From Selenomonadaceae bacterium UBA3796 (GTDB lineage: Bacteria; Bacillota; Negativicutes; Selenomonadales; Selenomonadaceae): 8,909 bases of DNA. Below the pieces are notes generated by a model. The model was not told the origin of the DNA, ran no database searches, and saw only the letters and a program-made list of their open reading frames with translations. Both the position numbers and the translations under genes were made by a program. Of the stretch, positions 6,650 to 8,909 are shown one piece after another (position 1 is the first letter of the stretch; every line of letters starts with the position of its first letter). Location: contig DFES01000132.1 in NCBI GenBank assembly GCA_002369175.1, positions 1-8,909 of the forward strand, in the 5' to 3' direction.

Positions 6650-7446
6650 AGCAGGCCATTGTACTGGCGAGTTTCGGTGTGGCAGATGAGCGCGCGCGCC
6701 GCAGTTCTTTGGATGCATTGGCGGATGCTTTTTCGGCAGCGTATCCGGACTATGAGCTCCGGCAGGCATATACTTCCGCTTTTCTTCGCAGACGGCTGGA
6801 GCAGAGAGGGACTCCTGTCCCATCGCTGGCGGAATGCCTGGAGGATCTGGCGGACAGGGGCTATGGACGTGTTTTTGTCCAGCCTTCCCATTTGACACCG
6901 GGAGAGGAGTATGACGGCAAAGTGCTGGCGGTTGTGGAAAAGCTTCGGGGAAGGTTTTCCGAACTCATGACAGGGGAACCCTTGTTTTCCTGCAGGACAG
7001 GTGAAAGGGAGGACAGCGGGATCCACAGTCTTGCGGTTATCCTTGCGGTTCTTGCTCCCGGAGAAGATGAGGAACTGGTTCTTTTGGGACATGGTTCTCC
7101 CCACCGCCACAACCCTGTCTACGAAGTTTTGCAGGAACAGGCGGATCGTCAGGGCAGACATATTCACATCGGCGTCCTGGAGGAATCGGATTGGCCGAAC
7201 TTTTCCATGGTGCATGCAAGGCTTCAGAAAAGCGGCAGAAGAAAGCTCCTGCTTGCCCCCCTTCTTCTTTCCTGCGGCATCCATGTCATGGAAGATTTGG
7301 CGGGTATATCCCCCCAGTCGTGGAAGAACAGATTGAGGTCAGAGGGGTTTTCTGTCCGCACGGTTTTGAAGGGATTGGGGGAGTACCCTGAAATCCGACG
7401 CCTATATCTGAGAAAAGCCGCCGCTCTGCTGCAAGCGCCAAAGTAG
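6646..7446 (+). CDS. cbiK: Sirohydrochlorin cobaltochelatase, CbiK type
   Basis: CbiK inserts Co2+ into sirohydrochlorin (EC 4.99.1.3) in the anaerobic cobalamin pathway. The product has 266 residues, matching the longer two-domain chelatase rather than the short CbiX form. Expected metal/catalytic residues can be seen: His149 in LLGHGSPHRHNP, His213 in LLLSCGIHVMEDLAG, and Glu88 in the PSHLTPGEEY segment; the N-terminal AIVLASFG strand is typical. There is no signal peptide, so it is cytoplasmic, unlike secreted CbiK-P homologues. ATG 6646 overlaps the glmM TGA (ATGA) and has AAGGA (6635-6639) at 6 nt; an in-frame ATG at 6607 lies within glmM and is less likely. Coupling to glmM puts B12 synthesis in a c-di-AMP/cell-wall operon, which is not the usual arrangement. 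Related chelatases can use iron or nickel, so the metal is inferred from the family. Confidence 0.9.
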   Translation: MKQAIVLASFGVADERARRSSLDALADAFSAAYPDYELRQAYTSAFLRRRLEQRGTPVPSLAECLEDLADRGYGRVFVQPSHLTPGEEYDGKVLAVVEKLRGRFSELMTGEPLFSCRTGEREDSGIHSLAVILAVLAPGEDEELVLLGHGSPHRHNPVYEVLQEQADRQGRHIHIGVLEESDWPNFSMVHARLQKSGRRKLLLAPLLLSCGIHVMEDLAGISPQSWKNRLRSEGFSVRTVLKGLGEYPEIRRLYLRKAAALLQAPK

Positions 7447-7519
7447 GTCATTTGGTTATCAGAGAATTTTTCTGGATCTTGAATAACCTATAGATATTAT
7501 TTATATTCCAATAAAGTAG

Positions 7520-7548
7520 TTCATTTTCCATGAAAAATTGTCTATAAT
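7520..7548 (+). promoter_or_regulatory. Probable promoter of the decarboxylase subunit genes
   Basis: A perfect TATAAT (7543-7548) lies 17 nt after a weak -35 match TTCATT (7520-7525, three of six) in a very AT-rich stretch between cbiK and the OadG-like gene. Transcription would start near 7555, leaving a leader of about 35 nt with the GAGGTGA Shine-Dalgarno at 7578-7584. The -10 box and AT-richness argue for it; the poor -35 box lowers confidence. Confidence 0.55.
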
Positions 7549-7588
7549 AATATCATTTATTATTTTTAAAAAGTTATGAGGTGATTTT

Positions 7589-7936
7589 ATGGGACATCCT
7601 GTAACAACGAATCCATTGATCATCATGCTCATCAACATGACCGTTGTGTTTATCGTATTGGTTTGTTTGATGTACATGATCAAGCTTATTCACATTGTGG
7701 ACCCCACAAAGCCGAAGGAAGAGCCTGTATCCAAGGCAGTACCCGCTCCGGCTCCTGCACCTGCGGCGGTTCCCGCTTCTCCTGCCGTTGAGGAGGGCAT
7801 TCCGGCAGAGGTGGTGGCGGCGATTGCGGCAGCAGTGGCTTCCTGCGGGGCATCCGGGGAGATCCGGTCCATCCGTCCGGTGAACCGTGAAGGCTGGAAG
7901 CAGTCCGGCCGCATGCATGGCTTCAACATCGGTTGA
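7589..7936 (+). CDS. OadG/MmdD-like small subunit of a Na+-translocating decarboxylase
   Basis: A 115-residue membrane-anchored subunit of a biotin-dependent sodium-pumping decarboxylase; in the family this small subunit holds the carboxyltransferase to the membrane beta subunit. One membrane helix (about 9-33, IIMLINMTVVFIVLVCLMYM) is followed by a charged turn, a Pro/Ala-rich linker (about 46-68), a short helix IPAEVVAAIAAAVAS (71-85) and a C-terminal IRSIRPVNREGWKQSGR motif (92-108), where the basic residues and the Trp...Gly-Arg ending resemble the tail shared by OadG and the Veillonella MmdD/MmdE subunits. It carries no biotinylation motif (A/V-M-K-M), so it is not the biotin carrier. 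ATG 7589 has GAGGTGA (7578-7584) close upstream. The beta subunit follows after 23 nt. Whether it is oxaloacetate or methylmalonyl-CoA specific cannot be told without the alpha subunit. Confidence 0.82.
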   Translation: MGHPVTTNPLIIMLINMTVVFIVLVCLMYMIKLIHIVDPTKPKEEPVSKAVPAPAPAPAAVPASPAVEEGIPAEVVAAIAAAVASCGASGEIRSIRPVNREGWKQSGRMHGFNIG

Positions 7937-7959
7937 TGGCATAGGAAGGAGGAAACAAG

Positions 7960-8909
7960 ATGGAACTATTCAACGCATTTGTGGTATCCTTGCAATCTGT
8001 CTGGAATGACAGCGGATTTGCCGCCTTCACAGCGGGAAACGGCATTATGATACTCGTCGGTCTCATTCTTCTCTACCTTGCAATCGTCAAGGAATTCGAA
8101 CCCCTTCTCCTCGGGCCGATTGCCTTTGGCTGTGTGCTGGCAAACCTTCCCTGCACGGGATTTTTCGATGAGATGGGTGTCATGATGGCCATCCATTACG
8201 GCATTGCCAATGAAATTTTCCCGCCCCTGATTTTCCTGGGCATCGGCGCCATGACAGATTTCGGTCCGCTGCTTGCCCGCCCCTATACGCTGCTTCTCGG
8301 TGCTGCGGCGCAGATTGGCGTCTTTGTTGCTCTGGCCGGAGCCATGCTCATGGGCTTTACGGTTCAGGAGGCAGCGGCCATCGGCATCATCGGCGGTGCA
8401 GACGGCCCCACATCCATTTATCTTTCCATCAAGCTGGCTCCCCATCTCCTGGGTGCCATTGCTGTGGCGGCTTATTCCTACATGTCACTGGTTCCCCTGA
8501 TCCAGCCGCCGGTCATGATGCTTCTGACCACGCAGGAGGAACGCGAGATTGCCATGGAACAGCTTCGCCCTGTGACGAGGTTTGAGCGCGTTGTATTCCC
8601 CATTGTGGCAACGATCTTCATCAGCCTGCTCCTTCCGTCCATCGCGGCACTGCTCGGCTGTCTCATGCTCGGAAACCTCTTCCGCGAGTCCGGCGTTATG
8701 GATCGTCTCTCCGATACGGCTCAGAACGCTCTCTGCAACATGGTCACGATTTTCCTTGCAACAGGCACGGGCATGACCATGTCAGCAAAGGACTTCCTCG
8801 TACCCCAGACGCTTCTCATCATCGTCCTGGGTCTTGTGGCCTTTATCGGCGGTACGGCAGGCGGCCTTGTTCTCGGAAAGATCATGTCCAAGGTTTCCGG
8901 CGGCAAGAT
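7960..8909 (+). CDS. Na+-translocating decarboxylase beta subunit (OadB/MmdB family), 3' truncated
   Basis: The integral membrane beta subunit decarboxylates carboxybiotin and couples this to Na+ export. 316 complete codons are present before the window ends; relatives are usually about 370-430 residues, so the C-terminal part, including a conserved Asn-containing segment, lies outside. Visible marks are NDSGFAAFTAGNGIMILVG near the start, the FPPLIFLGIGAMTDFGPLLA segment (87-106) and the GGADGPTSIYLS motif (145-156), whose Asp148 corresponds to the essential Asp203 of Klebsiella OadB. Many hydrophobic helices alternate with short loops. ATG 7960 has a strong AAGGAGG (7946-7952) at 7 nt. It is co-directional with the OadG-like gene and presumably in one transcript. 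The frame is open to the edge without stops. Substrate class (oxaloacetate, methylmalonyl-CoA, malonate or glutaconyl-CoA) is unresolved. Confidence 0.93.
   Translation, partial: MELFNAFVVSLQSVWNDSGFAAFTAGNGIMILVGLILLYLAIVKEFEPLLLGPIAFGCVLANLPCTGFFDEMGVMMAIHYGIANEIFPPLIFLGIGAMTDFGPLLARPYTLLLGAAAQIGVFVALAGAMLMGFTVQEAAAIGIIGGADGPTSIYLSIKLAPHLLGAIAVAAYSYMSLVPLIQPPVMMLLTTQEEREIAMEQLRPVTRFERVVFPIVATIFISLLLPSIAALLGCLMLGNLFRESGVMDRLSDTAQNALCNMVTIFLATGTGMTMSAKDFLVPQTLLIIVLGLVAFIGGTAGGLVLGKIMSKVSGGK

Noticed and set aside
5498..6898. A 466-codon antisense frame across glmM and cbiK, and similar long minus-strand frames over ilvE, cdaA/cdaR and the flavoprotein gene
   Set aside because: They mirror well-conserved plus-strand genes, their translations are His/Arg/Cys-rich without domains, and they arise from third-position codon bias.
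7454..7488. Possible terminator after cbiK (GGTTAT...ATAACC, with an inner CAGA/TCTG)
   Set aside because: It is a short, AT-rich, interrupted stem with no T-run after it. The operon's end is therefore not shown by sequence.
7546..7567. AT-only palindrome AATAATA/TATTATT followed by T5 before the OadG-like gene
   Set aside because: It has no GC pairs, so it would be unstable, and such sequences are expected by chance in this AT-rich stretch.

Overview
The window looks like a chromosomal segment of a Gram-negative-type anaerobic Firmicute (Negativicutes, close to Selenomonas/Mitsuokella/Megamonas). This is inferred from gene content: a cdaA-cdaR-glmM cluster of Firmicute type, an anaerobic (CbiK-type) cobalt chelatase, and the OadG/MmdD plus OadB/MmdB membrane subunits of a Na+-pumping biotin-dependent decarboxylase, as in Veillonella relatives. 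All genes found lie on the + strand. The coding DNA is moderately GC-rich, while the intergenic region before the decarboxylase genes is strongly AT-rich.

Layout. 1-99: the last 32 codons of an unrecognised gene. 159-485: a 108-residue unrecognised protein with two copies of a roughly 30-residue motif that share an identical MSDNRISDSV core. 509-537: a near-consensus sigma-70 promoter, followed by a structured leader of about 145 nt. 690-1715: ilvE, a branched-chain aminotransferase with a TTG start, closed by a clean intrinsic terminator (1721-1757), so ilvE looks monocistronic. 1848-7446: a tight five-gene run, cdaA, cdaR, a COG2509-type FAD-dependent oxidoreductase, glmM and cbiK. cdaA/cdaR and glmM/cbiK overlap as ATGA, the other gaps are short, and no internal terminator was seen. 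7447-7588: AT-rich intergenic DNA with a probable promoter. 7589-7936: OadG/MmdD-like small subunit. 7960 to the window edge: OadB/MmdB-like beta subunit, cut off by the window end.

How the genes fit together. CdaA makes c-di-AMP, CdaR is its membrane-anchored partner, and GlmM makes glucosamine-1-phosphate for cell-wall precursors; in other Firmicutes GlmM binds and inhibits CdaA, so this is the conserved c-di-AMP/cell-wall module. Here it is extended by an uncharacterised flavoprotein between cdaR and glmM, and by cbiK (anaerobic cobalamin synthesis) coupled to glmM. The decarboxylase genes that follow belong to energy conservation by sodium pumping. If they serve methylmalonyl-CoA decarboxylation, they would act downstream of the B12-dependent methylmalonyl-CoA mutase, but the subunit that decides the substrate is not in the window.

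Most of the window is ordinary housekeeping sequence. The less ordinary items are the duplicated-motif small protein, the long hairpin around the ilvE transcription start, a 35-nt near-perfect palindrome inside the flavoprotein gene, and the composition of the cdaA operon. I found no sign of a mobile element, CRISPR array, RNA gene or defence system.
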